Shown: positions 8,161 to 17,267, counted from the stretch's first letter. The stretch: 64,000 nucleotides of DNA from UBA822 sp965249775 (GCA_965249775.1 OZ252253.1:3410001-3474000), one strand, 5' to 3'. Numbers and translations are program-made. The notes: generated from the sequence alone by a model not told the origin.

Positions 8161-11100
8161 TCAATCGGGCGGCTCTGCATCGATCTCGCGGAACTGGCCG
8201 ATGGCCTTTTCCAGCTCGAACCGGGCTCCAAGCCGGGTGAAGACTTCGTGCACGTGACGAAGCTCTTCGAGGGCCCCTTCGCGATCTCCCATCTCGGCCA
8301 GGCGTCCCGCCAGCTGACGCCTCACGCGTGCCGCTTCGTACCTGAGCGGGATCTTCTCGAACGACTCGGCACCTTTCCGCATAGAATCGACTCCGGCTCC
8401 CATGTCGCCCTGCAACCACGTTATGATCCCGTCGCTCGCGTCGGCCCAGGCGAGTCCCAACGGATGACCGACCGCCTCTGCGTCTTTACGCAGCCTCCTG
8501 GCGATCTCCTGGGCCCGGACAAGATCGCGTGACCGCATCGAAGCCTCCGCGATGATCGGTAGAATGTGGTGAATCGCCCAGATCACGTATCCGGTTCGGT
8601 CCGCGATCGCCAGGCCAGCCTCCGCGATCCGGATCGCTTCCTCCCATTCGTCCCGCGCCAGGTAGAATGCAGCCCGGCCGATGTGCGCAGGAACGACGCT
8701 GTGAACGTTCATATCGCCAGCCCCGGTGGACGCGCCATCAGCCCCGGATACGTCCCAGGCTTCTCTGGTCAGCTTGTCTGCAACCTCGAAGTCGGACCGG
8801 CCGAGATGGACTAGCGAGACCCAGACGAGGAGCCGCGGGAGAATCATCGTCTGGCCGAGCGAGCGCGCCAGCTCGATCGCCTCAGTGCCGATCTCGATCG
8901 CTTCGTCCCACTCTCCCCGCGCGCGTGCCAGCTCCACCTTGAGCTGAAGAGTTTCGAGCTGCAGGAATGGCGAGCCGATCTCGTCGGCCAGCCGCCGCGC
9001 CTCATCGACCCGCTCGCTCATCTGGACTGTGTTACCGATCAAGCCCTCCATCGCCCCCATGGCCCACTGGATCCAGAACTCGACTCCTCGGTCTCCTCTC
9101 TCACGGGAGAGATCGAGGGCCAACTCGGCATGACTTCTGGCCTTCTCCAGCTGACCGGTCCAGATGTGAAGCCTCAGAAGGGCGCTGTGGACTCGCGCCA
9201 GGAGCGCCGGGTGCTCGAGCCGCTGAGCGATCTCCAGGGCGTCCTCCACAACCCGCTGAGCCGCATCGCCGCGACCGGTGGCCTGGTACAACAATCCCTG
9301 GGCGAGCTGGATGCGTACCATGAGCGGTTCGTCGTCTGCGTACCCCGCCCATTCGAGCGCCTGCTCCAACTCCTCGATCGCCTCCTCCAGCGATCCACCC
9401 GCCATGTACGTGAGTCCGATTTCCCGGTACGTCCGGGCGATCTGGCCCTCGTCCTGCGCCGCTTGCGCGGCACCGAGGATGCGGCGCCACAACGCCACGC
9501 TGGCCGGGATGTCTCCGAGTCGGCGTCGCCCCCTTGCCAAGCCTCCGATAACGCCCAAAACGGGCGCTAGGCTCTCGACTTCTTCGAGGGCTTTCCCAGG
9601 GGGGGTCGCTTCGATGCGGTCCAGCGCTTCTTGCAGATATGCGACCGCCTCCCGGTTCGCGTGCCGTGAGAGGGCGTTTTGACCCGCGGAGAACAGGTAG
9701 CGGACGGCTTTCACTGACGACGGGCCGGGTTTGGCCTGGCCGAAGTGGTATGCCAGTTCGTCGGCGTGCTCGTCCGCCAGGTCCGCGTAATGCGCCTCGA
9801 GGGACTCGGCGACCGTCTCGTGGAGCTGTCGTCTGCGGCCGAGCGGGAGCTCCGAGCGCAGCGTCTCGTGAATCAGCCGATGCCGGAAGTTGTAGACCAA
9901 GTGCCAACGGTCTTCGGACTCGACCAGAATCTGATGACGGAGGAGCTCGTCGAGCGCCCCGGCGACCTCCGCCTCGTCCATGTCCGACAGGTGGGCCAGC
10001 ATGTCGTAGCTCACCTGTGTGCCGATTACCGAAAGGAGCTCGGCGAGGTTGAGTGCGCGCTCCGACAGGTGACCCATCCAGACCAGAACGGCGTCGCGTA
10101 CTGAATGCGGGAGCTCGATCGACTCGAGCTCGAGCCCGTGCCAGATCCCGCCATCACGCCAGAGGGCACGGGCCTCCACAAGAGCGCGTAGCGTCCCCGT
10201 CAGGAAAAACGGGTTCCCCTGCGTCCAATGGTATACCAGGCTCGTGAGGCCACCGATGTCCTGATCTTCAATATCCAGAGCCCGGCGCAGGAACTCGCTG
10301 GTCCCCTCTTCGGTCAGGGGCTCGACATCGAAGGTCGTGACGGCGTTCATCCCCATCAGCGATTGCTCGATTTCGACCAACTGTCGCTTTCTCTTCGGAT
10401 TCATCCCGGTGTACTCTCCGATCAAGAAAATCGGCCTGTCCGTGCAGTGCCGAGCGACGAAGTGGAGGAGCTCCAGGGACGAGCGGTCCGCAAAGTCGAG
10501 ATCCTCCATGATCAAGAGCACCGGCCGGTGGGTAGCGAGCCGTCCCAACGCTCCCATGAAGTGCCAGAAGAGCCGGGCCTGGAGCTCACCTGGATCGCTG
10601 TGGCGCTCGTGCATCGCCGGGGGTGGTGCCCCGAGGGTGGGAAAGAGCGCGCACAAGGCATCTGCGCCGCCCGGCGCGAGCTCGCCCAGAGTCTCGTCCG
10701 ACAGTCCTTGAAGGATCGGCAGAAACGCGTCCGAGAAGAGCGCGAACGGCACCAGTCGTTCCGCTGGGTACGCTCTGCCGGAGAGTACCGTCCAGCCGCG
10801 CGACCTCGCGTACTCGGCCGCCTCTCGCGCGAGTCGGGTCTTTCCCGCTCCCCGTGGCCCACGGATGAAGGCCGTGTGTCCGTGTCGCTTCTCGGTCTGC
10901 TCGAGTAGCTGCCCGAGTGTTGCGATCTCCCTGCTCCGACCCACTAGAGGGACGCGACCCGGAACCGTGCCGGTCGGAGCGGTCGCAAACGCAGGTTGAC
11001 GAGCGCGGTCGTCGAGTCGCTCACGGAGCTCGGCCGAGAGCTCGGACGTCCGCTCGGTGTCGGAGCTGATCGGATCCGTGGGGACGGCCACTCCCTCCAC

Positions 11101-11601
11101 CGAGAGCGCGAATGTTCGGACTGCCTCCTTGACGTTTTTCAGGCGAACCGATCCACCGGGAACTGTCGTAAACTCGGGGTGGCGGCGAATATCATCGAAG
11201 ATCTTCTTCGATATGAGAATCCCCCCGGCTACCGAGAGCCCCTCCAATCGCGCAGCAATGTTGATCGCGTCGCCGTACGCACCTTGCTCGTCGTAGGCGA
11301 TGTCACCGGCGTGGAGACCGATCCTTAGCGCGGGGTCGCCCCGAAGGTCCCGCTGGATCGCGACCGCTGCCTCGACGGCCTGAACCGAGCTCCGGAAGAT
11401 GCTGAGGCTGCCGTCGCCGAAGTACTGGAGCAGATCGCCATCGTGCGTTGGAACCGATCGCTGCAACGCACTGCGGTGCCGCTCCCGGCTCCGCAGGGCC
11501 GCGGCTTCGTCGCGGTGCATCAGCGCCGTGTACCCCTCCATATCCGTGAACATGACGGCGGCGAGGTGTCGGCTGAGTTGCGGGCTCGTGGGGTGGTTCA
11601 T
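8161..11601 (-). CDS. Class III nucleotidyl cyclase - AAA ATPase - TPR regulator
   Basis: This 1146-residue cytoplasmic protein has three parts. Residues 10-170 are a class III adenylate/guanylate cyclase domain: VMFTDMEGYT carries the first metal Asp (D20), LLQYFGDGSLSIF the second, and GDAINIAARLEG closes it. Residues about 220-500 are an AAA-type ATPase with Walker A GPRGAGKT and a Walker B-like LLIMEDLDFAD. Residues about 600-1130 are TPR helices. The arrangement matches multi-domain ATP-dependent regulators found in soil bacteria and Gemmatimonadota. With both metal Asps kept, cyclic nucleotide synthesis is plausible. The input signal is unknown. The upstream region carries a repeat shared with the cytochrome gene at 54063. 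Confidence 0.88.
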   Translation of the reverse strand: MNHPTSPQLSRHLAAVMFTDMEGYTALMHRDEAAALRSRERHRSALQRSVPTHDGDLLQYFGDGSLSIFRSSVQAVEAAVAIQRDLRGDPALRIGLHAGDIAYDEQGAYGDAINIAARLEGLSVAGGILISKKIFDDIRRHPEFTTVPGGSVRLKNVKEAVRTFALSVEGVAVPTDPISSDTERTSELSAELRERLDDRARQPAFATAPTGTVPGRVPLVGRSREIATLGQLLEQTEKRHGHTAFIRGPRGAGKTRLAREAAEYARSRGWTVLSGRAYPAERLVPFALFSDAFLPILQGLSDETLGELAPGGADALCALFPTLGAPPPAMHERHSDPGELQARLFWHFMGALGRLATHRPVLLIMEDLDFADRSSLELLHFVARHCTDRPIFLIGEYTGMNPKRKRQLVEIEQSLMGMNAVTTFDVEPLTEEGTSEFLRRALDIEDQDIGGLTSLVYHWTQGNPFFLTGTLRALVEARALWRDGGIWHGLELESIELPHSVRDAVLVWMGHLSERALNLAELLSVIGTQVSYDMLAHLSDMDEAEVAGALDELLRHQILVESEDRWHLVYNFRHRLIHETLRSELPLGRRRQLHETVAESLEAHYADLADEHADELAYHFGQAKPGPSSVKAVRYLFSAGQNALSRHANREAVAYLQEALDRIEATPPGKALEEVESLAPVLGVIGGLARGRRRLGDIPASVALWRRILGAAQAAQDEGQIARTYREIGLTYMAGGSLEEAIEELEQALEWAGYADDEPLMVRIQLAQGLLYQATGRGDAAQRVVEDALEIAQRLEHPALLARVHSALLRLHIWTGQLEKARSHAELALDLSRERGDRGVEFWIQWAMGAMEGLIGNTVQMSERVDEARRLADEIGSPFLQLETLQLKVELARARGEWDEAIEIGTEAIELARSLGQTMILPRLLVWVSLVHLGRSDFEVADKLTREAWDVSGADGASTGAGDMNVHSVVPAHIGRAAFYLARDEWEEAIRIAEAGLAIADRTGYVIWAIHHILPIIAEASMRSRDLVRAQEIARRLRKDAEAVGHPLGLAWADASDGIITWLQGDMGAGVDSMRKGAESFEKIPLRYEAARVRRQLAGRLAEMGDREGALEELRHVHEVFTRLGARFELEKAIGQFREIDAEPPD

Positions 11602-11633
11602 CCGAGGCGACGGTGTGTAGGGATAGGAAAACG

Positions 11634-11668
11634 AAGGCCCATTGCCGGATCACGATAACGTGAGGGGC
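11634..11668 (-). promoter_or_regulatory. Shared upstream element (copy A), possible promoter
   Basis: A 35-base segment containing GGCCCATT, CGGATC and GATAACGTGAGGGG is almost repeated at 54100-54136. In both places it lies 30-75 bases upstream of a leftward gene. It could be a promoter or operator; no transcription data are available here. Confidence 0.45.
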
Positions 11669-11732
11669 GATCCAGACCCGTCAAGCAGGGGGTTTCTAAT
11701 CCGCTTCGCCACCCCAATCTGACTCCCACGGG

Positions 11733-12698
11733 CTAAACACCGAGCTCAGCGACAACCATGAAAGGTCCCTTGCTGCCGCTACGGCCCATGAAAAAGGTTT
11801 GGGCCACAGTCAGCTCCTCGCTACTTACGAAGCGCTGAAGGTTCTGCTCATAGTCGGTCGCAAGCGGCAGTCCGAAGCCTAAGGTTTCGTCTGTGTATTC
11901 CAGCGTCTTCTTCGCGAGGGACCCCGAGCCCATGCGAATGAACCGGTCAGCGTAGAGATCGGCGACGACCACGCTCCCCGGAGCGGCGTGCTTGCGGATG
12001 TCACGAAGGGTCCTCCTCACATCCTTCTCAGCCAAGTAGAGCGTTACTCCCTCCCAGAGGAAGAGAGTCTTCTTCGTGGGGTCGTAGCCGGCGGCCCGGA
12101 GTTTCTCGAAGGCGTCGTCCCGGCTGAAATCCACTGGAACGAACGTGACGTGGGCGGCGTCGATGCCAGCACTATCGAGGGTGCCGATTTTCAGCTCCTG
12201 AGAACGGGCTTGGTCCAGCTCGAAGATGGCGAGCTCGTCCCTCTTGAACTCACCGTACGCCCGGGTGTCGTAACCTGCGCCCAGCACGACGAATTGATCC
12301 ATGCCACCCACGGCACCCCGAATGACCCGGTCGATGTAGAGCGTCCTCGCCATCATGAAGTCACTCAAGCCCTCCCGCCCCTCAGCAGGGATCCGAGGAT
12401 AGCCGAAATACACACCGCTCAGCTTGTACTTTACCCAGAGTGGGAGTAAGACGAGCCACAGTCCCAGCGTGGAGGTGTTCGGCACGCAGCGGGCCAACCG
12501 AAGGCTCGCCACGTCCTGCCGCATGTCGAAAACGTGCATCGTCCAGCGGCCATTGAGGACCTCGACCATCGTTTGGGACACTCCCAAACGTCTGCTGACG
12601 ACCATCTGCTTGTACGCGACGACGACGAAGCCCACCACCGCTAAAGGGAGGAAGGCGATCTGGAGCACGAGGAACACCACGAACGAGAGGAGTCGCAT
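11733..12698 (-). CDS. Membrane-anchored class I SAM-dependent methyltransferase (leucine carboxyl MTase-like)
   Basis: The 321-residue protein starts with one long hydrophobic helix (LLSFVVFLVLQIAFLPLAVVGFVVVAY), which probably anchors it in the inner membrane. The rest matches the LCM/TIGR00027 methyltransferase group: the SAM-binding motif VVLGAGYDTRAY, an acidic strand end IFELDQ, a VPVDFSRD segment and a FLWEGVTLYL motif that is characteristic of this group. These enzymes transfer a methyl group from SAM, often to a carboxylate or oxygen; the acceptor is unknown. It diverges from the TPR gene at 12878, with a palindromic site between them. Confidence 0.82.
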   Translation of the reverse strand: MRLLSFVVFLVLQIAFLPLAVVGFVVVAYKQMVVSRRLGVSQTMVEVLNGRWTMHVFDMRQDVASLRLARCVPNTSTLGLWLVLLPLWVKYKLSGVYFGYPRIPAEGREGLSDFMMARTLYIDRVIRGAVGGMDQFVVLGAGYDTRAYGEFKRDELAIFELDQARSQELKIGTLDSAGIDAAHVTFVPVDFSRDDAFEKLRAAGYDPTKKTLFLWEGVTLYLAEKDVRRTLRDIRKHAAPGSVVVADLYADRFIRMGSGSLAKKTLEYTDETLGFGLPLATDYEQNLQRFVSSEELTVAQTFFMGRSGSKGPFMVVAELGV

Positions 12699-12792
12699 AC
12701 GTGACTTCTCGGGAGACAGGGGACAACTGCTGCGCGATCAAGATGCCGACCGCATGCGAAGGGCGCGACCCTACGTACTCTCCATCTCACTG

Positions 12793-12810
12793 CTACGTAA
12801 TTTGACGTAT
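12793..12810. promoter_or_regulatory. Inverted repeat CTACGTaatttgACGTA(t), candidate operator
   Basis: This 18-base dyad (TACGT-N6-ACGTA core) lies between the divergent methyltransferase and TPR genes. A very similar site, CTACGTcatccGACGTAG, occurs at 48516-48533 upstream of a small envelope protein gene. The recurrence suggests one regulator binding both. Confidence 0.4.
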
Positions 12811-12877
12811 CCTGCCGTAGCCGGACTGAGCGCATCTTCCCCGCACACTCGAGCCGTATTGGAGAGGGGAGACCAAG

Positions 12878-13732
12878 ATGCGATCTGGGCAACGTTTTCT
12901 CGAAGGCGTACACCGAGAGTGTGCGCGATCGGTCGGAACGCTCTGGCGACTGAAAGCGACCGCACTCGGGGCGATCGTCATGTCGATCCCCGCCTGGAGC
13001 ACGCTCTCTGCTCAAGGGACGGTCCCAATCAGTCCAGATGAGCGCCCCGCATGGGTGGTCGATGGCGTGCCCGACTCCGTATGGATGCTCGTCGAGGCGT
13101 CCTGGACAACAGATGACAAGGATCTAAGGAAAGAGACCCTCAAACGGGCCGAGACCCATGCTCGCGCGGCTAGCGAAGGTCACCCGGACGATGTGGGACG
13201 GCGATTCGCGCTTGCCGTCGTGCTCGCGAGCCGAACCGAAATCGAGGGCGGTCGGACCAAAGTGCATCTGGCCATGGAATACCAACGGGAAGTCGAGGCG
13301 ATTCTCGAGCTCGATCCCCAACACGCCCGAGCCCATCACCTGCTGGGACGACTCCACGCCGGCGTGCGCCGTGCGAGCTGGCTCACGCGGTGGATAGCCA
13401 GGAATCTTCTAGGCGGGGGAGAGCTCAAGAAGGCGACGTGGGAAGCGGCGGAAGAACATCTCGGCTTCGCGGAACAGCACGCCCCGGAGGTCTCCGGCCA
13501 CCACCTCCAACTCGCCACGTTATATGCGGATACCGACCGGCTGGAAACGGCGCTGCAAGAGTTGGAGCACGTCTTTCCACTGCCGATCGCTTCTCCCATA
13601 GAACGCTCTGTGTGGCACGAGGCGCTCGAGGTGAGAGAGGAATGGAAGCAGCGGCTCGAAAGGGAGGCCGAGATGCTGGGCTGCCGAAGGGTCGGCGCTC
13701 CAACGCGTCCCCGCCGCCTCGCTTGCCAATGA
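12878..13732 (+). CDS. Secreted TPR-containing protein (regulator of microtubule dynamics-like)
   Basis: ATG 12878 follows a GGAGAGGGGAGA ribosome binding site. The 284-residue protein has an N-terminal hydrophobic segment (LKATALGAIVMSIPAWSTLSAQG) that reads as a signal peptide with an unusually long n-region. The rest is alpha-helical with TPR-like units: ETHARAASEGHPDDV, EVEAILELDPQHARAHHLLGRLHAG and LETALQELEHVF. The EAIL-LDP-HARAHHLLGRLH arrangement resembles bacterial RMD1-like TPR proteins. It is probably a periplasmic protein-protein interaction module; no enzymatic motif is seen. Confidence 0.65.
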   Translation: MRSGQRFLEGVHRECARSVGTLWRLKATALGAIVMSIPAWSTLSAQGTVPISPDERPAWVVDGVPDSVWMLVEASWTTDDKDLRKETLKRAETHARAASEGHPDDVGRRFALAVVLASRTEIEGGRTKVHLAMEYQREVEAILELDPQHARAHHLLGRLHAGVRRASWLTRWIARNLLGGGELKKATWEAAEEHLGFAEQHAPEVSGHHLQLATLYADTDRLETALQELEHVFPLPIASPIERSVWHEALEVREEWKQRLEREAEMLGCRRVGAPTRPRRLACQ

Positions 13733-13767
13733 TCCGCCGGGCACCTGCGAGGTCGAGGGACAAAACT

Positions 13768-13789
13768 CTTGCCGTCGGTGGCCGGCAAG
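13768..13789. terminator. Hairpin after the TPR gene, possible terminator
   Basis: CTTGCCG (13768-13774) and CGGCAAG (13783-13789) form a seven-pair stem with an eight-base loop, 36 bases after the TPR gene stop codon. There is no T-run, so termination activity is uncertain. Confidence 0.3.
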
Positions 13790-13907
13790 CCACAACGTAG
13801 AAATCCAAGATTTATACCTCTTTTGTGGGAAGAAGCCCGGGAATTCTCCCGCACGAGTGGGTGTTCAGACACGATGGCCCTCGTGAAGACCAACACGGAG
13901 AATCTCT

Positions 13908-14237
13908 ATGGGATCGGCAGAGATTAGCCTGGCCCGCTGGAGGACTCAGAAAGTCTTTGCGGGGCGTGAGGCAGGACACGCTTGCCGCCGGTTCTTCAAG
14001 CTCGACGAGCTGGACAAGGTCGGGACGCAAATCAAGGTCACTATTCCTGAGGAGGTCTATTCAGTGAACGCCTCTTTCTTCCTCGGGATGTTCGGAGACT
14101 CCATCAGGAGACTCGGCAAAGATCGGTTCCGTTCTCAGTATCACTTCGCGGGGAAGGGGATCTCACGGACACTGAATAGTGGGATTCGACATGCGCTAGA
14201 CCGCACCGCCCGCCCTCCGCTGTCTGACTGCCTTTAA
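13908..14237 (+). CDS. STAS-like domain (DUF4325) protein
   Basis: This 109-residue protein starts at ATG 13908 after GGAG. It resembles the STAS-like DUF4325 family: an N-terminal FAGREAGHACRR segment, where the family has F-x-REEGRRL, then a strand (IKVTIPEEVYSVNASF) and FFLGMFGDSIRRLGKDRFRSQYHFAG, where a family member has a SPSFADELFGKLVRELG type helix. Such domains often work as anti-sigma antagonist-like or signalling modules and may be paired with a histidine-kinase-type ATPase. None is adjacent here; instead two membrane proteins follow closely, the first only eight bases downstream, suggesting one transcript. The function is unknown. Confidence 0.6.
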   Translation: MGSAEISLARWRTQKVFAGREAGHACRRFFKLDELDKVGTQIKVTIPEEVYSVNASFFLGMFGDSIRRLGKDRFRSQYHFAGKGISRTLNSGIRHALDRTARPPLSDCL

Positions 14238-14245
14238 GCCTACCA

Positions 14246-14884
14246 TTGCCGACACTCGCACAGATCGACTGGGAAGTCGTCGGGCAGGTTTCGATGGCAA
14301 TCGCTGCGCTCTTTGCGTTCCTCACGGTATCACATGCGGTAGTGCAGTGGCGCCTTACCAGGCAGGGAGCGGCCTACGATCTGGTCGTGCTCGATCCAAT
14401 TCGACTCGCGGCTGACGAGTTCATCGAGGTGTCTGGGCGCTTGATCACCGACGGCGTTCAGCAAGTGAAGACGTCGACTGGTGAGAAGGAGGTCACGCGG
14501 GCGGTTGGGCGGTTGATCGAGGATTTCAATGCTGCCTATTACACCTTCAAGAACAAGGTCTCTCGCGCTGCCCGGGTCTGGCCTGTTGACGATCTCTTCG
14601 AAGTGCATGACCAGGTGCTTGCGGTTCAGGACAGGATCACGCTCCCCCTCGCAGCCCTCCCTGATGCCGACGTGGATTTTGCGGACGAGTTGAATGAAGC
14701 AGTGACGGACGTGATCGCAGTGGTGCTCCAACACGCGCCGGTGTTGAAGAAGGATCGGCTTAGGAGGCTGCGCGGTTGGGCCGATCAGGAGGTGGCGATC
14801 GCCCGGTCCGACGACCGGAGAAAGAGGATTCGTAGGAGGTGGAGCCGCGTGTATGATGGTGAAGTATCTCGACACCTGCCTTAA
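14246..14884 (+). CDS. Single-pass membrane protein of unknown function
   Basis: The 212-residue protein appears to start at TTG 14246, eight bases after the preceding stop codon. It has one N-terminal transmembrane helix (VSMAIAALFAFLTVSHAVVQW), then a basic stop (RLTRQG) and a helical cytoplasmic region with VLDPIRLAADEF and FNAAYYTFKNK segments. This architecture, a short helix followed by a helical domain, resembles DUF4760-like proteins, but I cannot assign it. The C-terminus is strongly basic (RRKRIRRRWSR). It probably shares a transcript with the STAS-like gene and the next membrane gene. Confidence 0.55.
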   Translation: MPTLAQIDWEVVGQVSMAIAALFAFLTVSHAVVQWRLTRQGAAYDLVVLDPIRLAADEFIEVSGRLITDGVQQVKTSTGEKEVTRAVGRLIEDFNAAYYTFKNKVSRAARVWPVDDLFEVHDQVLAVQDRITLPLAALPDADVDFADELNEAVTDVIAVVLQHAPVLKKDRLRRLRGWADQEVAIARSDDRRKRIRRRWSRVYDGEVSRHLP

Positions 14885-14905
14885 CAACTTGGAGCCCATC
14901 GACCG

Positions 14906-15457
14906 ATGACGATGACACCCGAGCTCCAGCAGGAGCTGCGCGAAGCGAACGAAAGCGCCGCCTCGTTCCTCGGCGCGACCAAAGTAGCCGCCTTCAACGG
15001 CTGGACGATCGGGTTCTTCGCCGTCGTGTCGATCCTGTTCGGGCTCTCCAGTCTGACCAGTTTCATCATAGGCGTGGGGCTGGCCGTCGTTGCGCGTAAC
15101 GAGTTCGTGGGCCGAAAGAGGCTCCGGTCGATCGACCCGTCAGGGCTCGAGCTGCTGTGGCGCAATCAGGTTGGCTTCATGGCGCTCATCATGGCCTACT
15201 GTCTGTGGAGCATCTTCCGCGCTGTTGCCTTCCCCGGTGCTCTAATGACGATGCTCACGGAGTTGCTCGGCCCAAGCGCGGGTGAGCTGGTCCAGTCGCT
15301 GATCGTAACCGTCTACGCCGCGGTGATCGTGGCGACGGGGATCTTCCAGGGCCTGAACGCGCGCTACTATTTCGTTCGGGTCGCACGGATTCGGGACTAT
15401 GTGAGCCGTACGCCACAGTGGGTACTCGATCTGCAGCGATCGGCGGTTACCGAATAG
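14906..15457 (+). CDS. Multi-pass membrane protein of unknown function
   Basis: The 183-residue protein starts at ATG 14906, 21 bases after the previous gene. The first 30 residues are soluble and helical (TPELQQELREANESAASF). Four hydrophobic segments follow: WTIGFFAVVSILFGL, FIIGVGLAVVA, FMALIMAYCLWSIF and LIVTVYAAVIVATGIF. A GRKRL loop follows the second. No catalytic motif or known family is evident. It may form a complex with its membrane neighbour; this is inference from spacing only. Confidence 0.6.
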   Translation: MTMTPELQQELREANESAASFLGATKVAAFNGWTIGFFAVVSILFGLSSLTSFIIGVGLAVVARNEFVGRKRLRSIDPSGLELLWRNQVGFMALIMAYCLWSIFRAVAFPGALMTMLTELLGPSAGELVQSLIVTVYAAVIVATGIFQGLNARYYFVRVARIRDYVSRTPQWVLDLQRSAVTE

Positions 15458-15541
15458 GGCCCAAGGCGGCCATTCTGGACAATTAGGGGCCGCTGTTGCT
15501 GCTGTTAACCGCCGTACGCTCTTACTCGTGGGGTCGTGGGG

Positions 15542-16120
15542 TCAGGAGGCAAAGGCCGCTAGGAATTCCCACCGCTCGTCGAAGATGGCGTAGACGGTGA
15601 ACTCGCCGGCCATCTCTTCGGGGTGAGAGACGATGTACCGGGTTCCGACTCGAACTACGTGGACGTGCGGGAAAATCTTGATCTCGTCTTCATCTTCATC
15701 GTCTTCATCGTCTTCATCTTCGTCTTCATCATCTTCTTCATCTTCATCGTCTTCTCGCTGGTCCTCCGCGATCTCCGCAAGGTCGTCCAGGTCGTCCTCA
15801 TCCACTCCCCGCTTGAGGTTGAAAGCCCAAGCTGCTCTGGTGCAGGTGAGTGGGTCGGAGACAATAACGATTTCGGACGGATCTGTTAGTGCGAGACCAT
15901 AGCGTTCTCGATCCCGAGCCGTCTCTTCGTCCGTCAACGTGCCAAGGCGGATAGCGTAGGACAGCGTTGCCTCGACCTCCGCATCGGTCGGTAAACAGGC
16001 GACAAGATCGTCAGGCGATTCCTGCGCCGAAGCAAGTCCTGGCAGCATCAGAACCACCGCGAGGGGCATCCCGGATCTGCGGATACATCGCCCGATATCT
16101 CTCAGCTTGGTTGTCTTCAC
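15542..16120 (-). CDS. Secreted highly acidic protein
   Basis: The 192-residue frame starts at GTG 16120, four bases after the stop codon of the upstream lipoprotein gene, so the two are coupled. A signal peptide ends at GLASAQ. The mature part has LPTDAEVEATLSYAIRLGTLTDEE and SDPLTCTRAAWAFNLKRG, then a tract of about 25 almost pure Asp/Glu residues, then KIFPHVHVVRVGTRYIVSHPEE and a strand-rich end. The acidic tract could bind calcium or mimic polyanions. No family recognised. Longer in-frame starts upstream are less likely because they lie inside the neighbour and delay the signal peptide. Confidence 0.65.
   Translation of the reverse strand: MKTTKLRDIGRCIRRSGMPLAVVLMLPGLASAQESPDDLVACLPTDAEVEATLSYAIRLGTLTDEETARDRERYGLALTDPSEIVIVSDPLTCTRAAWAFNLKRGVDEDDLDDLAEIAEDQREDDEDEEDDEDEDEDDEDDEDEDEIKIFPHVHVVRVGTRYIVSHPEEMAGEFTVYAIFDERWEFLAAFAS
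15684..15755 (-). repeat. Low-complexity tract of Asp/Glu codons
   Basis: About 72 bases consist almost entirely of GAA, GAT, GAG and GAC codons on the minus strand (TTC/ATC-rich on the plus strand). It encodes the acidic run of the secreted protein. Such tracts are prone to length change by slippage. Confidence 0.8.
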
Positions 16121-16124
16121 GGTT

Positions 16125-17144
16125 CTATCTCCAGGTGCAGGAGTCGATCTTGTTCCAGGCCCATCGATTCGGGTTGTTCCCCCGCTCCGAAATAGGCGTA
16201 TTGGGGTCAAGGCGAAACACTTCCTCCATGTCGATAATGTACATCGGTATGGCGAAGTCAGGGGCGAAGTTCCAGTCCTGCCGGCTCCCGCCGCCCAACC
16301 TTTTGTTGTCGTAGGTGGCGCCAAAAGGGAGGTTACAGTTCGGCGGAAGGACATCCCCGTGAGCGAATGGATGGGTGTGGAAGGCGCCCACTACTTCGTC
16401 GCCCGGTTGATTGTCCGGAGCTCTGGGGATGCCGCTACAGGGGGTGGCTGGTCCAGGATTCGGAGCAGGGATTAGCTTCAGCGTCCCATCCGCAAGGCGG
16501 TGAATGTAACCACTTTGCTCCCTCCGATCCTCTGGATTCCCGTCGATTCCCGAGGCATCCAACAGAGCCATCATCTCGTCACGTATCGCCCGCGTGTCGA
16601 GAATCGGGTCTTCGGTTGGGCACGGGAGCTCGGGGAAAATCTGGATCTTGATAACAATGTCGTTGAAATCGTTGTCATGACCGTCTTCGAAACTACAGAT
16701 GAACGTCGGGTAGCTGCCGGAAAGCCTGTGAGCTGCAGAACCGAAGGACTGATGGGGCGGTCGCGGGTTGTATGATTCAAGGTTGAACGTGATCACGTCA
16801 CCGGCCTCGAACCGTCCGAGCTCGAACACGGGTCCCGCAAACAGGTAGCCAGGACCCTGCAAGGACTCGCCATTCGCAAAGAGCTGATGCCACCACGCAG
16901 CGTTCCGAGCCACGAGAGTGACCGTCACTGTGGCGGCCTCCGGAATCAGAATCGGTGATGGGGCGGCGGCGGCTGGAGCTCGGGTCAGGAAGAGCGGCGG
17001 AGTGCTGTCCGGAACGGGGGGATTCGCGCCGCCCGGCTCAAATATGGATGCCGACGGGCTATCCGAGCATGCCAAAGAAAAGACGGCTCCGATTGTAACG
17101 ATTAGGGCGAGGGATTTGCGAAGAGAACAGGGCACGGGTGACAC
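16125..17144 (-). CDS. Lipoprotein with DUF4114-like and JAMM-like (DUF4329-type) segments
   Basis: This protein of about 340 residues starts at GTG 17144 (TTG 17147 also possible) with a lipoprotein signal ending FSLAC. Around residues 140-170, EDGHDNDFNDIVIKI matches the Asp-rich calcium-type motif of DUF4114 proteins. The C-terminal half has DEVVGAFHTHPFAHGD followed by SRQDW, matching the HxH...SxxD arrangement of JAB/JAMM metalloproteases as seen in DUF4329. It could therefore be an extracytoplasmic zinc peptidase or a structural relative. The acidic secreted protein follows in the same operon. The catalytic Glu upstream of HTH is not certain. Confidence 0.65.
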   Translation of the reverse strand: MSPVPCSLRKSLALIVTIGAVFSLACSDSPSASIFEPGGANPPVPDSTPPLFLTRAPAAAAPSPILIPEAATVTVTLVARNAAWWHQLFANGESLQGPGYLFAGPVFELGRFEAGDVITFNLESYNPRPPHQSFGSAAHRLSGSYPTFICSFEDGHDNDFNDIVIKIQIFPELPCPTEDPILDTRAIRDEMMALLDASGIDGNPEDRREQSGYIHRLADGTLKLIPAPNPGPATPCSGIPRAPDNQPGDEVVGAFHTHPFAHGDVLPPNCNLPFGATYDNKRLGGGSRQDWNFAPDFAIPMYIIDMEEVFRLDPNTPISERGNNPNRWAWNKIDSCTWR

Positions 17145-17267
17145 CAACTGAGGAAAGGCGCGGAGATCTGCGGTAGGGTCGTGGACCCCTCGTCCACAGA
17201 GTACTTCCGCCTCCTTGATCGGGTCAAGCGGTCAGGTTTGAGGTCTAGCGCCGCGATTGACCTTCGG

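Noticed and set aside
15684..15755. TTC/ATC-rich run as a CRISPR-like or regulatory repeat
   Set aside because: It is within a coding region and encodes a run of acidic residues.
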